Assembly: GCA_002416125.1 (NCBI GenBank)
Contig: DIBU01000001.1
Location: 62,001-126,000 of the forward strand
Direction of reading: 5' to 3'
Source: Halieaceae bacterium UBA5044
Lineage (GTDB): Bacteria; Pseudomonadota; Gammaproteobacteria; Pseudomonadales; Halieaceae
Length of the DNA: 64,000 nt
Below, in pieces: positions 15,104-23,893 of the stretch; positions within the stretch are counted from its first letter, which is position 1, and every line of letters starts with the position of its first letter. The translations under genes and the position numbers were made by a program. A model generated the notes under the pieces. The model saw only the letters and a list, made by a program, of their open reading frames with translations, did not search any database and was not told the origin of the DNA.

Positions 15104-17974
15104 ATGTTAAGGAAAAATCGTCTGACCATGGCAGTTTCAGCTGCCCTGGGCATGAGCGCAGCGGCGGTAATGCCGACTGTTGCCAACGCCCAGGACGACC
15201 AGCTGATGCTGGAAGAAGTGGTTGTTACCGGTTCGCGTATCCAGCGGGCAAACCTGGTTTCCGCCAGCCCGGTCACGCAGGTCGATGCCGAGGAATTCAA
15301 GTTCCAGGGCACCACCCGCGTTGAAGACCTGATGAAGAACCTGCCACAGGTTTACTCCAACCAGAACTCATCCACCTCCAACGGCGCCACGGGTACGGCT
15401 ACCCTGAACCTGCGCAACCTGGGTGACGAGCGTACCCTGGTACTGGTCAACGGCCGTCGCCTGCCCGCGGGCTCTCCGCTGCAGGGCGGTACCGGCGCCG
15501 ACATCAACCAGATTCCGGCAGCCCTGATCCAGCGCGTTGAAGTACTGACCGGTGGCGCCTCCGCGACCTACGGTTCCGACGCGGTTGCGGGTGTTGTCAA
15601 CTTCGTGATGGTTGACGACTTCGAAGGCGTGCAGTTTGACTACCAGTTCAGCCAGTACCAGCACGACAACGACAACAGCGGCATCCAGCAGATCGTTGGC
15701 GATGCGGGCTTCCCCTTCCCTGACGGCAGCAACACCGACGGCGAAATCCAGAACTGGTCGCTGGTCATGGGTGGCAACTTCGACAACGGCCGCGGCAACG
15801 TGACCGCCTACGCCACTTACCGTGAAATCGACGCCGTACTGCAGAGCCAGCGTGACTACAGCGCCTGCGCCCTGAACAACGATGCCACTGGCTGTTTCGG
15901 CTCCGGCACCAGTGCAGCGGGTACTTTCATTGTTGGCACAGCGGATCCCTACCGTGTTGTCGGCAACCAGCTTGTACAGCCCAGCGAAGTGTACAACTAC
16001 GGCCCGCTGAACTACTACCAGCGTCCCGACGAGCGTTACACCGCCGGTGCCTTTGGTCGTTACCAGATCAACGAGCACGTCGAAACCTACACCGAATTGA
16101 TGTTCATGGACAACCAGAGCAATGCGCAGATCGCGCCCTCTGGTGCTTTCGGCCTGAACGTGCCGATCTCCTGTGACAACCCCTTCCTCTCCGACCAGCA
16201 GGTCGGCGTGATTTGTGGTGCCAACGGCCTCGGCCCAGGTGACACGCAGGATGTGGTTGTTCTGCGTCGTAACGTTGAAGGCGGCCCGCGTAACCAGGAC
16301 CTGCGTCACACCTCCTTCCGCGGTGTGCTGGGCTTCCGTGGTGACATCAACGACACCTGGCGTTACGACGTGTCTGGCCTGTACTCAGAAGTCAGCATGG
16401 AAAACACCTACAACAACGACCTGTCCAACGCCAAGATCCGCAATGCGCTGGATGCGGTACTGGACGACGATGGCAACATCACCTGTCGTTCTGTTGTTGA
16501 CGGCAGCGACCCGAACTGTGTGCCCTGGAATATCTGGGAAACCGGTGGGGTTGACCCGGCTGCTGCTGAATATCTGACCCTGCCCCTGTTCGCTCGCGGC
16601 ACCACCACGCAGAAAGTGTTCAACGCCTTCGTTGCGGGTAGCCTCGGCGACTACGGCTTCAAGCTGCCTTCCGCCAACAACGGCGTGGAAGTGGTGATCG
16701 GTACTGAATACCGCAAGGAAACGCTGGACTTCAACCCGGACGAGGGCTTCCGCCTCGGTCTGGGCGCTGGCCAGGGTGGCGCAACCAACGCAGTTAACGG
16801 TGAGTACGACGTCACTGAATACTTCATGGAAGCCAGCATTCCGCTGGTGGAAGGCGCTGCCTTTGCTGAAGAAATCACGCTGGACCTGGGTTATCGCTAC
16901 TCTGATTACTCCACTGATGTGACCACCGATACCTACGGTGTGCGCGGCGGCTGGGCCATCAACCAGGACGTGAAGCTGCGCGCCAGCTTCCAGCGCGCTG
17001 TCCGCGCTGCCAACATCCGCGAACTGTTCCTGCCCCAGGGCCTGAACCTGTTCGACATGGACGTGGACCCCTGTGGCGGCCCTACCCCCGAGCGTAGCCT
17101 GGAAGATTGCGCCCGCACCGGAGTCACTGCTGCCCAGTACGGCAACATCCTGAACTCCTTCGCAGGCCAGTACAACTTCCTGCAGGGTGGTAACACCCAG
17201 CTGGATCCGGAAGAGTCCGATACCTACTCGGTAGGCTTCATCTGGTCGCCTGAATTCATCGACGGCCTGGTACTGAGCGTTGACTACTACACTATCGAGA
17301 TCGAAAAGGGTATTAACAACCTGGGCCCCGAGTTCATCCTGAACCAGTGTCTGGATGGCAACGACGCACTCTGCGAAAACGTGAAGCGTAACTCCACGCG
17401 CGGTGACCTCTGGATTGGCTCCGAAGTGGCATCCAGTGGCCAGATCGTGGCCCTGCTTGACAACCTCGCAATCGAGGAAGTCAAGGGATGGGACGTGATC
17501 GCTGATTACGACCTGACCATCGGTGATATGGGCAGCCTGTCGTTCAACAACACCATGTCCATCATCGACACCTGGGACCAGCAGGAACTCGAAGGTGCGC
17601 CGGTTGTTGACTGCAAAGGTAACTGGGGCGGTGAGTGTGGTTACCCCACACCTGACTTCCGCAACAACCTGCGTGCTACCTGGATGACTCCCTGGGACGT
17701 GGCGGTAAGTGCCTACTGGCGCCACATCAGCTCAGTGACCGACCTGAACGGTAACCTGGACCTGCCTTCCGTCAACTACCTTGACCTGGCCGGTACCTGG
17801 GATGTCACCGAAAACGCCTCTGTGCGCCTTGGTGTGAACAACATCACTGACAAAGAGCCGCCGATCGCGGGCAACGCAGCCGGTCCGTCTATCAACGGTA
17901 ACGGTAACGTGTTCCCCGGCATGTACGACGCACTGGGTCGCTACATGTTCGTCGGCGTCAGCGTCAGCTTCTAA
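15104..17974 (+). CDS. TonB-dependent receptor (no STN domain)
   Basis: 956 aa. Start ATG 15104 with AGGGG about 8 nt upstream; the frame is open to 15038 but without a better start. The signal peptide ends at ANAQ (about residue 30), followed by a TonB box-like EEVVVTGSRIQRANLVSASP. The plug has VEDLMKNLPQVYSNQ and LVNGRRLPAG, VEVLTGGASATYGSDAVAGV; the barrel ends LGRYMFVGVSVSF with terminal Phe. There is no N-terminal signalling domain, so it is not sigma-coupled. Codon use differs from the neighbours (many GTT, CGT, GGT, CTG), which suggests high expression. The cargo cannot be told from sequence. Confidence 0.93.
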   Translation: MLRKNRLTMAVSAALGMSAAAVMPTVANAQDDQLMLEEVVVTGSRIQRANLVSASPVTQVDAEEFKFQGTTRVEDLMKNLPQVYSNQNSSTSNGATGTATLNLRNLGDERTLVLVNGRRLPAGSPLQGGTGADINQIPAALIQRVEVLTGGASATYGSDAVAGVVNFVMVDDFEGVQFDYQFSQYQHDNDNSGIQQIVGDAGFPFPDGSNTDGEIQNWSLVMGGNFDNGRGNVTAYATYREIDAVLQSQRDYSACALNNDATGCFGSGTSAAGTFIVGTADPYRVVGNQLVQPSEVYNYGPLNYYQRPDERYTAGAFGRYQINEHVETYTELMFMDNQSNAQIAPSGAFGLNVPISCDNPFLSDQQVGVICGANGLGPGDTQDVVVLRRNVEGGPRNQDLRHTSFRGVLGFRGDINDTWRYDVSGLYSEVSMENTYNNDLSNAKIRNALDAVLDDDGNITCRSVVDGSDPNCVPWNIWETGGVDPAAAEYLTLPLFARGTTTQKVFNAFVAGSLGDYGFKLPSANNGVEVVIGTEYRKETLDFNPDEGFRLGLGAGQGGATNAVNGEYDVTEYFMEASIPLVEGAAFAEEITLDLGYRYSDYSTDVTTDTYGVRGGWAINQDVKLRASFQRAVRAANIRELFLPQGLNLFDMDVDPCGGPTPERSLEDCARTGVTAAQYGNILNSFAGQYNFLQGGNTQLDPEESDTYSVGFIWSPEFIDGLVLSVDYYTIEIEKGINNLGPEFILNQCLDGNDALCENVKRNSTRGDLWIGSEVASSGQIVALLDNLAIEEVKGWDVIADYDLTIGDMGSLSFNNTMSIIDTWDQQELEGAPVVDCKGNWGGECGYPTPDFRNNLRATWMTPWDVAVSAYWRHISSVTDLNGNLDLPSVNYLDLAGTWDVTENASVRLGVNNITDKEPPIAGNAAGPSINGNGNVFPGMYDALGRYMFVGVSVSF

Positions 17975-18023
17975 GCTACCCCCTGCAAGCGGCCGGCAAC
18001 GGCCGCCTGACGGTGCAAGACCC

Positions 18024-18052
18024 AGCCCGGCCTCGTGCCGGGCTTTTTGTTT
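18024..18052 (+). terminator. intrinsic terminator after the TonB receptor
   Basis: AGCCCGGC (18024-18031), a 5-nt loop and GCCGGGCT (18037-18044) form an 8-bp perfect stem ending in TTTTTGTTT. It lies 50 bp after the receptor stop. Confidence 0.9.
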
Positions 18053-18136
18053 CATCGATTTCAGGCAAGTCCGCCGCTGGCGGATTGACCTGCGGAACGA
18101 CACAGTAGAGACTGAACAGTCACTCAGGAGACAGCT

Positions 18137-18421
18137 ATGAAACGTTACCTTACCGTTTGCGCGGCAGGCGCCGCATTGGTCATGCTCGCGGCCTGCTCAA
18201 GCACCAGCCCCTCAGCGACCGCCGATGCCAGCGCGCCGGCCCAGGCCGTTGCCAGCACCGACAACCTGACCTGCCGCACCATCATCAAGACCGGAACGCG
18301 GCTGGGCACGCGGGTGTGCAAGACCGACGCGCAGTGGAAACAGGAGTCCATGGACAGCCGCGACGCGACCAACGCCATTCAGAACAACAGTGCGCAGAGC
18401 GCCAGCCCCAGCGGCGGTTGA
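18137..18421 (+). CDS. small lipoprotein, function unknown
   Basis: 94 aa. The signal peptide with lipobox LAAC (Cys20) predicts a lipoprotein, with an ACAGGAGACAGCT ribosome site just upstream. The mature part is Ser/Ala-rich, then LTCRTIIKTGTRLGTRVCKTDAQW, whose two cysteines may form a disulfide, and a Gln/Asn-rich tail. The pattern CRxxxxTGTRLGxRxCxT(x)xxW recurs in small uncharacterised proteobacterial proteins. It sits between a terminator and a convergent methyltransferase gene, so it is probably a single transcription unit. Confidence 0.75.
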   Translation: MKRYLTVCAAGAALVMLAACSSTSPSATADASAPAQAVASTDNLTCRTIIKTGTRLGTRVCKTDAQWKQESMDSRDATNAIQNNSAQSASPSGG

Positions 18422-18473
18422 GAGGCCCCTGCGGCGTATTTGAAAACGCCGGTAAGCGCGCGGGCGCCTGCGC

Positions 18474-19439
18474 TCAGCGGCGTTGCGCCACCAGCACCCA
18501 GGCGGCCGCCTGCGCCTGCTCCGACACCCGCAGCTGCGATAACTCGCGCAGGCTGAAACCTGCTGCGCCCAGACGCTCCGCCAGGGCATCCATGCCGGCA
18601 CGGCTAAAGCCGGCGTCCAGCATCGATTGCATCCTGCCGATATAGGCGGTGAGCTCCCCGTCCATCCCGCCGAGCCAGTAGCGCACATCTTCGGGCGCAT
18701 AGGCCGACATGCGCCGGTACATGTGCGCAATATCGGTGTACAGCTGCTGCAAAAGGCCCCCGGCCGCCTGCGGGCCGCGTGTCTGCAACAGCTGTTCCAG
18801 CCCCCTCACGGCGGGGGTAAACGCCCGTTCCGCCGCCTTGAAGGCCTCGGGCGTGCCGATACCCGCATTCAGTGCAAAGCCTGCGTCAAACGCCGCCTGC
18901 GCCAGGCCGAGAACGTTCAGTGCCCGCAGGGCCATTACCGTATCGCGGTTATCCGCGCACTCGCGGTAAATCGCCCCGCCCTCCACATGCACCAGCAGGG
19001 CCAGCGTGCCGCCGGTAGCGACCAGCCGCGCCGCCTCGTACGGCGCTTCCGGCCCGGCGTACTCGACGCCAAACTGGCTGACCACCAGATCGAAGCTGGC
19101 GTCCGCAAAGGGTGTATGACCGGCATCGGCCACCACACAGCGCGCACTGGGGTAGCGCTGTTGCAGCCCCTGCAGGGCACTGAGCGAGTAGTCACTGCAA
19201 CAGGGTGCCAGGGACGGTGACACCTGCAGCGCATGGCCGGTCACCGCGCCGTGGCCGCAGGCGAGGTCGAGCAGGGCCGGCGGATTGCCGGTGGCCAATG
19301 CCGTCTGGAAAAAACTGGCCCAGAAAGCCGCAAGCACCGGTTCCTGGGGGCCGCCTTCGCGATGGGCTGCATTCTCCCGGGTGCCGCGCCAGTAGGTATC
19401 CCAGGCACCGGCGTGGCTGGCAGGGCCCCGCGCCGTCAC
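18474..19439 (-). CDS. class I SAM-dependent methyltransferase
   Basis: 321 aa. The SAM-binding motif LLDLACGHGAVTGHAL lies near residue 56, an acidic motif II in CVVADAGHTPFADASFDLVV near 100, and post-motif LVATGGTLALLVH near 140. The C-terminal half is helical and specific to this protein. It overlaps the Asp/Asn hydroxylase gene by 4 bp (ATGA), so the two proteins probably act together, for example on one protein or peptide. The methyl acceptor is not known. Confidence 0.85.
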   Translation of the reverse strand: MTARGPASHAGAWDTYWRGTRENAAHREGGPQEPVLAAFWASFFQTALATGNPPALLDLACGHGAVTGHALQVSPSLAPCCSDYSLSALQGLQQRYPSARCVVADAGHTPFADASFDLVVSQFGVEYAGPEAPYEAARLVATGGTLALLVHVEGGAIYRECADNRDTVMALRALNVLGLAQAAFDAGFALNAGIGTPEAFKAAERAFTPAVRGLEQLLQTRGPQAAGGLLQQLYTDIAHMYRRMSAYAPEDVRYWLGGMDGELTAYIGRMQSMLDAGFSRAGMDALAERLGAAGFSLRELSQLRVSEQAQAAAWVLVAQRR

Positions 19440-20590
19440 AGGGCTTCGTAGGCCTTCACGGCCTGCAGCATGGCCGACACCCAGTGCCGCTCGGCTTCGC
19501 TGAGCTCGGGTCGCCAGATGTCGAACAACAGGACCACCCGCTCATCGCGACTCTCATTCCAGGCCTCGTGCTCCATGCTGTCATCAAACACCAGCAGTTC
19601 GCCCTCCCGCCAGCTGCGCCGGTCGTTGCCCACCCGCAGTTCGCCGCACTGTGGCGGCACCACCAGCGGCAAGTGACAGATCAGCCGTGTGTTGACGGCG
19701 CCGTGGTGGGGCTCAATACGCGCACCCGGCGCCAGACGCGAAAACAGCGCCGAGGGCATCTGCCCCGGCACACGGCACAGGGGCACGGCCTCCAGTGCGG
19801 CAAAGGTCGCCGGGCAGCGCTCTGCCAGTGCCTCGACACGCACGCCGTCGCGCCACAGGTAGCAGGCACTCCAGTCCATCCTGTCCAGGTTGCGGCTGGT
19901 ATTCAGTTGCGGCTGGTCGGGGCTGGACTCCAGGTAGGGCTGAAAGTGACCGTCGTCGCGCATGACGGCCAGCAGCTCGTCGCGGATCTGCGCCGTCTGC
20001 GCTTCCAGCGCCGCCGCCCAGGGGAACATCTCGCGAGGGTAGAAGGTGCGCTGCGGCAGGCCGGGGAAATAGTAGCGGGTGGGCTGCTGCAGCTGCACAG
20101 GCGCTTTGCCACAGGCAATGTCCAGGGATTCCGCAAAGCGCGGAAACTCGGCGCGGGTAAACCCCGCCTGCTCCAGATTCTCCAGCAGGTAGTTCTCGTA
20201 GTGCGCAGCCCAGCGATCGCAGACCTCTTCCGCGCGCGCCAGCCCGCGCCGCACATCCTCGGGTATCTGCGCCATGCTGGCGGCAACGCGCAGGGCACCC
20301 TGGTAGAAGCCCAGCGCCGTGCGTTCACGCCCCAGCCGGTCGAGGTGATCGGCCTTGAACAACAGGGCGCGAATATTGCGCGGCTCCAGCTGCAGCGCGC
20401 GGTCCACGGCCAGCAGTGCGTCCTCTGCCCGATCCAGATTGACGCGGGCAAAGGCCAGTGCCAGCCAGGTCGAGGCCGCCGCGTTGCCGCCACGGGTCAG
20501 CTCATCAAGCAGCGCTTCCGCCTCAGCGGCACGCCCGGCTCGCAGTGCTTCCAGTGCCGCCTGCAGGCGTTGTTGGGGTGCACCGCTCAT
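19436..20590 (-). CDS. aspartyl/asparaginyl beta-hydroxylase-like dioxygenase with N-terminal TPR
   Basis: 384 aa. The N-terminal ~130 residues are TPR-like helices (AEAEALLDEL, AEDALLAVDRALQLEPRN). The C-terminal domain is an AspH-type 2-oxoglutarate/Fe(II) oxygenase: IEPHHGAVNTRLICHLPL holds the first iron histidine and the 2-OG-binding region, and FDDSMEHEAWNESRDERVVL the second histidine and an arginine. The gene is cytoplasmic by appearance (no signal peptide) and is the first of a two-gene unit with the methyltransferase. It lies in the TonB-receptor neighbourhood, but no substrate is evident. Confidence 0.88.
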   Translation of the reverse strand: MSGAPQQRLQAALEALRAGRAAEAEALLDELTRGGNAAASTWLALAFARVNLDRAEDALLAVDRALQLEPRNIRALLFKADHLDRLGRERTALGFYQGALRVAASMAQIPEDVRRGLARAEEVCDRWAAHYENYLLENLEQAGFTRAEFPRFAESLDIACGKAPVQLQQPTRYYFPGLPQRTFYPREMFPWAAALEAQTAQIRDELLAVMRDDGHFQPYLESSPDQPQLNTSRNLDRMDWSACYLWRDGVRVEALAERCPATFAALEAVPLCRVPGQMPSALFSRLAPGARIEPHHGAVNTRLICHLPLVVPPQCGELRVGNDRRSWREGELLVFDDSMEHEAWNESRDERVVLLFDIWRPELSEAERHWVSAMLQAVKAYEAL

Positions 20591-20733
20591 GCGCAGGCAC
20601 CGGCGCGTGGAGGCACCGCGCTGCAGCAGACCCCCGATTGCAATAACTTCATTGACTCCCCCAGGACGGACCCGACTCCAGAAGCGTCCAGTTTACCAGA
20701 GGGTCCTGTGCAATTCTGCGCAACCGGCGCAGA

Positions 20734-21876
20734 TCACTGCCCTGCCAGCAGTTCCAGCTTGTGCCGGTAACGCGCCCCGGCCTCGGCATCGGCGTGCGCG
20801 AGTGCTGCAGTGAAATGATCCGCAGCGGCACGCAAATCGCCCTGCTGCAGGTCAGTGAGACCCAGCAGGCGATAGAACTCATGCTCGTCGGGCTGTTTGC
20901 GAATGGCCCGCTGCAACAGACGCTGTGCCGCGGGATAGTCCGCTGACGCATAGGCCTCCCGCGCAAGGTGCAGCAGATAATAGGGGTTCTGCTGACGGAA
21001 CAGCTGCACGCGGTTCCGATACCAGTCACTCAATGCCTGCTCACCGAGCTGGGCGTAAAGGCGCGCAAGGTTGCTGTTGGCGGCGGCATCATCGGCAAGG
21101 TCGACAGCGCGCAGATAGCTCGACTCCGCCGCGGCCAGATCGCCTGCACGCCGGTAGAGGGTGCCTAGATTGGTCCACACGTGAGCAGTGCGAGGGCGCA
21201 GTGAGAGCGCCTCCCGAAAGTGCAGGAAGGCGCGCTGCCCCTCGTCCTCGGTCATCCAGTGCACACCCATGTTGTTGTGATAGCGCACCAGCGCCTCTTC
21301 GTCACTCAGGACGCGCCGGTGCAGACCGGGATCGTAATCCCCGAGGTTGAAGTCCACCACCTGCTCGGCCCCCGGCAGTTTGACCAGCGCGTTGATGTGC
21401 AGGTTATAGCGCCAGGTGTCGCCCTCCGCAGTCCATGAGGGCGGGATCTCCACCTCCTGGTAATGCACCTTGACGCCCGCCTCCCGTGCCAGGGCGACAA
21501 ACAGGTTGGTGAAGGACATGCAATTCCCCTCGCGGCTATAGAATGCCTCCTGCGCCGTGAGGGTCCGGAAATTGTCGTAGCGCAGCTGCAGTCCGTCATC
21601 CAGAATCGCCTGCAGTATCAACTCAATGGTCCGGGTGGGTCCGAGCCCGGAGGGGACATGCTGGCGCAGAAACTCGCGCATATCGTCGTTTACCGCCGTG
21701 AGCGCGGCGGTCGATGGGCGGGCGTTCGCCGCCACGCCCAGCCGCGCGCCGGACAGCAGTTCGGCCTGCGTTACCGCCACGGCACGCTCCACCGGTGGCT
21801 GCGCCGCACAGGCGCTGAGCAGCGCAGCAGCGGCAAGCACGGTGCCGCGCAAAAACGCGTTTATCGACTGTGTCAC
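20734..21876 (-). CDS. lipoprotein with transglutaminase-like and TPR domains
   Basis: 380 aa from GTG 21876, preceded by GGGAGGG at 7 nt. The signal peptide with lipobox LSAC (Cys22) predicts membrane anchoring. The transglutaminase-like part (about 60-190) shows SREGNCMSFTNLFVALAREAG, with the candidate catalytic Cys, and later YNLHINALVKLP and VVDFNLGD with candidate His and Asp. Four or so TPR units follow (about 205-370; for example AHVWTNLGTLYRRAGDLAAAE). It looks like a periplasmic peptidase or peptide-binding scaffold. It stands alone, 143 bp from the AspH gene; that gap shows nothing notable. Confidence 0.82.
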   Translation of the reverse strand: MTQSINAFLRGTVLAAAALLSACAAQPPVERAVAVTQAELLSGARLGVAANARPSTAALTAVNDDMREFLRQHVPSGLGPTRTIELILQAILDDGLQLRYDNFRTLTAQEAFYSREGNCMSFTNLFVALAREAGVKVHYQEVEIPPSWTAEGDTWRYNLHINALVKLPGAEQVVDFNLGDYDPGLHRRVLSDEEALVRYHNNMGVHWMTEDEGQRAFLHFREALSLRPRTAHVWTNLGTLYRRAGDLAAAESSYLRAVDLADDAAANSNLARLYAQLGEQALSDWYRNRVQLFRQQNPYYLLHLAREAYASADYPAAQRLLQRAIRKQPDEHEFYRLLGLTDLQQGDLRAAADHFTAALAHADAEAGARYRHKLELLAGQ

Positions 21877-21991
21877 GTCACGTCCCTCCCACAGGGCATG
21901 CCCTCAGCATAGCACCGGGACCCGCGTGATGCGCCCCTACTGCCGGACGCCCCCCACGGGTTACACTGGGCGCTGCTGCTTCGGAGTTCAC

Positions 21992-22588
21992 ATGGATACC
22001 ATTTCCGCTTTTGTCACCCTCGCCTTCGTGATGGATCCGCTGGGCAACGTGCCCATCTTCCTCTCGGTACTGAAGGATGTAGAGCCGCGACGTCGTCAGT
22101 GGGTGATCTTCCGCGAACTGGTCATCGCCCTGATCGTGCTGCTGCTCTTCCTCTATGCCGGCTCCGCCATGCTCGACGTGCTGAACCTGCGACAGGAGTC
22201 GATCAGCATCGCCGGCGCCATCATCCTGTTCCTGATAGCACTGCGCATGATTTTCCCCTCGCCCTATGGCCTGATGGGGGACACGCCGGATGGCGAACCC
22301 TTTATCGTGCCGCTGGCCATTCCCATGGTTGCCGGGCCGTCGGCGCTGGCCATTACCATGCTGTTGGTGCACAAGGATCCGGACCGGATGATGGACTGGA
22401 CCATTGCAGTTGTCGGGGCCTGGGGCGTGTGCGCGGCGCTGCTGATGATGGCGCCGCTACTGCTCAAGGCCCTGGGCGCCCGCGGCCTGCTCGCCATGGA
22501 GCGCTTGATGGGAATGATCCTGGTGATCATTTCGGTGCAGATGTTCTTTGACGGTGTGCAGAAGTTTCTCAACCTGGCGGGGAGTTGA
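21992..22588 (+). CDS. MarC-family integral membrane protein
   Basis: 198 aa with six hydrophobic segments (for example LVIALIVLLLFLYAG, ISIAGAIILFLIALRMI, VVGAWGVCAALLMMAPLLL). FVMDPLGNVPIF near residue 10 and VPLAIPMVAGPSALAITML near 105 are the paired repeat motifs of MarC/YchE/YhgN proteins. Start ATG 21992 with CGGAG 5 nt upstream; the frame is open far upstream without support. The family was once tied to antibiotic resistance, but its transport role remains unproven. Confidence 0.9.
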   Translation: MDTISAFVTLAFVMDPLGNVPIFLSVLKDVEPRRRQWVIFRELVIALIVLLLFLYAGSAMLDVLNLRQESISIAGAIILFLIALRMIFPSPYGLMGDTPDGEPFIVPLAIPMVAGPSALAITMLLVHKDPDRMMDWTIAVVGAWGVCAALLMMAPLLLKALGARGLLAMERLMGMILVIISVQMFFDGVQKFLNLAGS

Positions 22589-22625
22589 TTGGAGTATCGC
22601 GTAGCGGTGGGGTGCTTCGTAGCGC

Positions 22626-22739
22626 GGGGCGCGAGGCGGGGGCGGCAGGGCCGGACATGCCGTGAACCCCTCCATGGGGGCTTGAATGAAACATCCCTGT
22701 TTCATACAGTCCGGCCCTGCCGCCCCCGCCTCGCGCCCC
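22626..22739. repeat. dispersed palindromic element, copy A (54-nt core in 30-bp inverted arms)
   Basis: Perfect 30-bp inverted arms (22626-22655 and 22710-22739) enclose a 54-nt core (22656-22709). The core has two hairpins: CCCC-TCCAT-GGGG near 22667-22679 and TGAAACA-TCCC-TGTTTCA at 22687-22704. Read on the minus strand, the loops give CATGGAGG and CAGGGATG, both CANGGANG. The same core, with unrelated arms, recurs as copies B and C. It lies in the 357-bp gap between the convergent marC and hydrolase genes. Confidence 0.9.
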
Positions 22740-22798
22740 TCACTTCTTTAGAAAACTCCTGGTTGCCAAACACCGAGCTCTGCGAAGCACCCAAGCCA

Positions 22799-22910
22799 GG
22801 CTCTGGGGGTGTTGGCGCTCTCGAGGGCTGTTGAAAACACGGATGTTTTCATCAAGCCCCCATGGAGGGGTTTACGGCGTGCCCTCGAGAGCGCCAACAC
22901 CCCCAGAGCC
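22799..22910. repeat. dispersed palindromic element, copy B (inverted relative to A)
   Basis: Perfect 29-bp arms (22799-22827 and 22882-22910) flank a 54-nt core (22828-22881) in the opposite orientation to copy A. On the plus strand the hairpin loops read CACGGATG (stem 22832-22851) and CATGGAGG, so marC read-through RNA would carry the GGA form. The arms share no sequence with those of A. Between A and B (22740-22798) nothing recognisable is seen. Confidence 0.9.
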
Positions 22911-22945
22911 GACTTCAAGGCACTCATAATGACAGGCCACAGAAC

Positions 22946-23893
22946 TCAACCCCACCCCAGATACCGATCCACCTGCCGCAGATAGCGCGCACGCAACGTC
23001 TCGGACTCGTTCGCCAGCTGGTGCCCGGCACCGTGCAGCAGCTCGATACGCAGCCCGGGAAACAGCTGGCCGTAACGCGGCAGGTTGAAGCGCCAGTCCA
23101 CCGTACCGTCCGCATCGCCCTGTACCAGCAGCGCCGGCCCCACGCCGAGATCGGCAATGGGCAGCTCCGCCAGCCAGCGGCGCAGGGCACCGACCCAGCT
23201 CACATGGATGCGCCGCGACTGCAGTGGATCGGCGCGCACAAAGGCAAGAAAATCCGCGTCAGAGGAATTCTGTGCAAAGCCGCGCGGCACGCAGTCAACA
23301 AAGCGGTGGAGGAGCGCGTGGGCCGCGCGCACGCGCTGCCAGCCGGCAGGACGCAACAGCGGTGCCAGCAGTACCGTGCCGGTGAAGGGCCAGGCAGTGC
23401 ACTGCCGGGCATAGGCGACCAGCGCCGCGCCCCCCGTGCTCTGGCCCACCACCTGCAACGGCAGGCGCGGCAGGTCGACGGCATGGAGTACAGCCTGGAT
23501 GGCATCGGCGTATTCGCTGAAATCATTGATTGCCGTCGGCGTTCCCGTCGACAGACCATGCCCGGGCAGGTCAAAGGCGATGACATTGCACTGGCGCGCC
23601 AGGGCATGCCCGATGATATGACGGTACAGGCCAACGTGGTCGAGAAAGCCGTGCACGAGCAACAGGGTGTGGCGTGCACCGGGCAGCTCCCAGCACTGGG
23701 TGGCGAGTGCGTAGCGGCCGGAGGCAACACGCCCTATCCGGTGTCGGCAGGCGGCATATTCCCGGCTGAATGCCAGCCCGTAGAACGTCAGGTAGCGGTC
23801 CAGCCCGGGTACCCGGGCTTCTTCCCCGAAGCGCGGCAAGGCAGCGCGCAGGGCCTGCAAGCTTGCGGCATCCAGGGCCACGTCGCGGGGCAT
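22946..23893 (-). CDS. alpha/beta hydrolase
   Basis: 315 aa, no signal peptide. The nucleophile elbow VVGQSTGGAAL puts the catalytic Ser in GQSTG (near residue 166). The acid is probably Asp in VQGDADGTVDW and the base His in LLHGAGHQLANE (near 295). LLVHGFLDHVGLYR and IAFDLPGHGLS hold the oxyanion-hole region, the latter typical of monoglyceride lipase/lysophospholipase-like members. It starts directly after the fba stop (TAG then ATG), so it is the last gene of the tkt-epd-pgk-fba unit, though its substrate is unknown. Confidence 0.87.
   Translation of the reverse strand: MPRDVALDAASLQALRAALPRFGEEARVPGLDRYLTFYGLAFSREYAACRHRIGRVASGRYALATQCWELPGARHTLLLVHGFLDHVGLYRHIIGHALARQCNVIAFDLPGHGLSTGTPTAINDFSEYADAIQAVLHAVDLPRLPLQVVGQSTGGAALVAYARQCTAWPFTGTVLLAPLLRPAGWQRVRAAHALLHRFVDCVPRGFAQNSSDADFLAFVRADPLQSRRIHVSWVGALRRWLAELPIADLGVGPALLVQGDADGTVDWRFNLPRYGQLFPGLRIELLHGAGHQLANESETLRARYLRQVDRYLGWG

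Noticed and set aside
18421..18473. Intrinsic terminator between the lipoprotein and methyltransferase genes
   Set aside because: CGGCGT-ATTTGAA-AACGCCG is a weak 6-bp hairpin with no T-run on either strand.
21626..21991. N-terminal extension of marC
   Set aside because: The open frame runs back to 21626 but overlaps the opposite-strand lipoprotein gene, and ATG 21992 has a good ribosome site and the standard MarC N-terminus.
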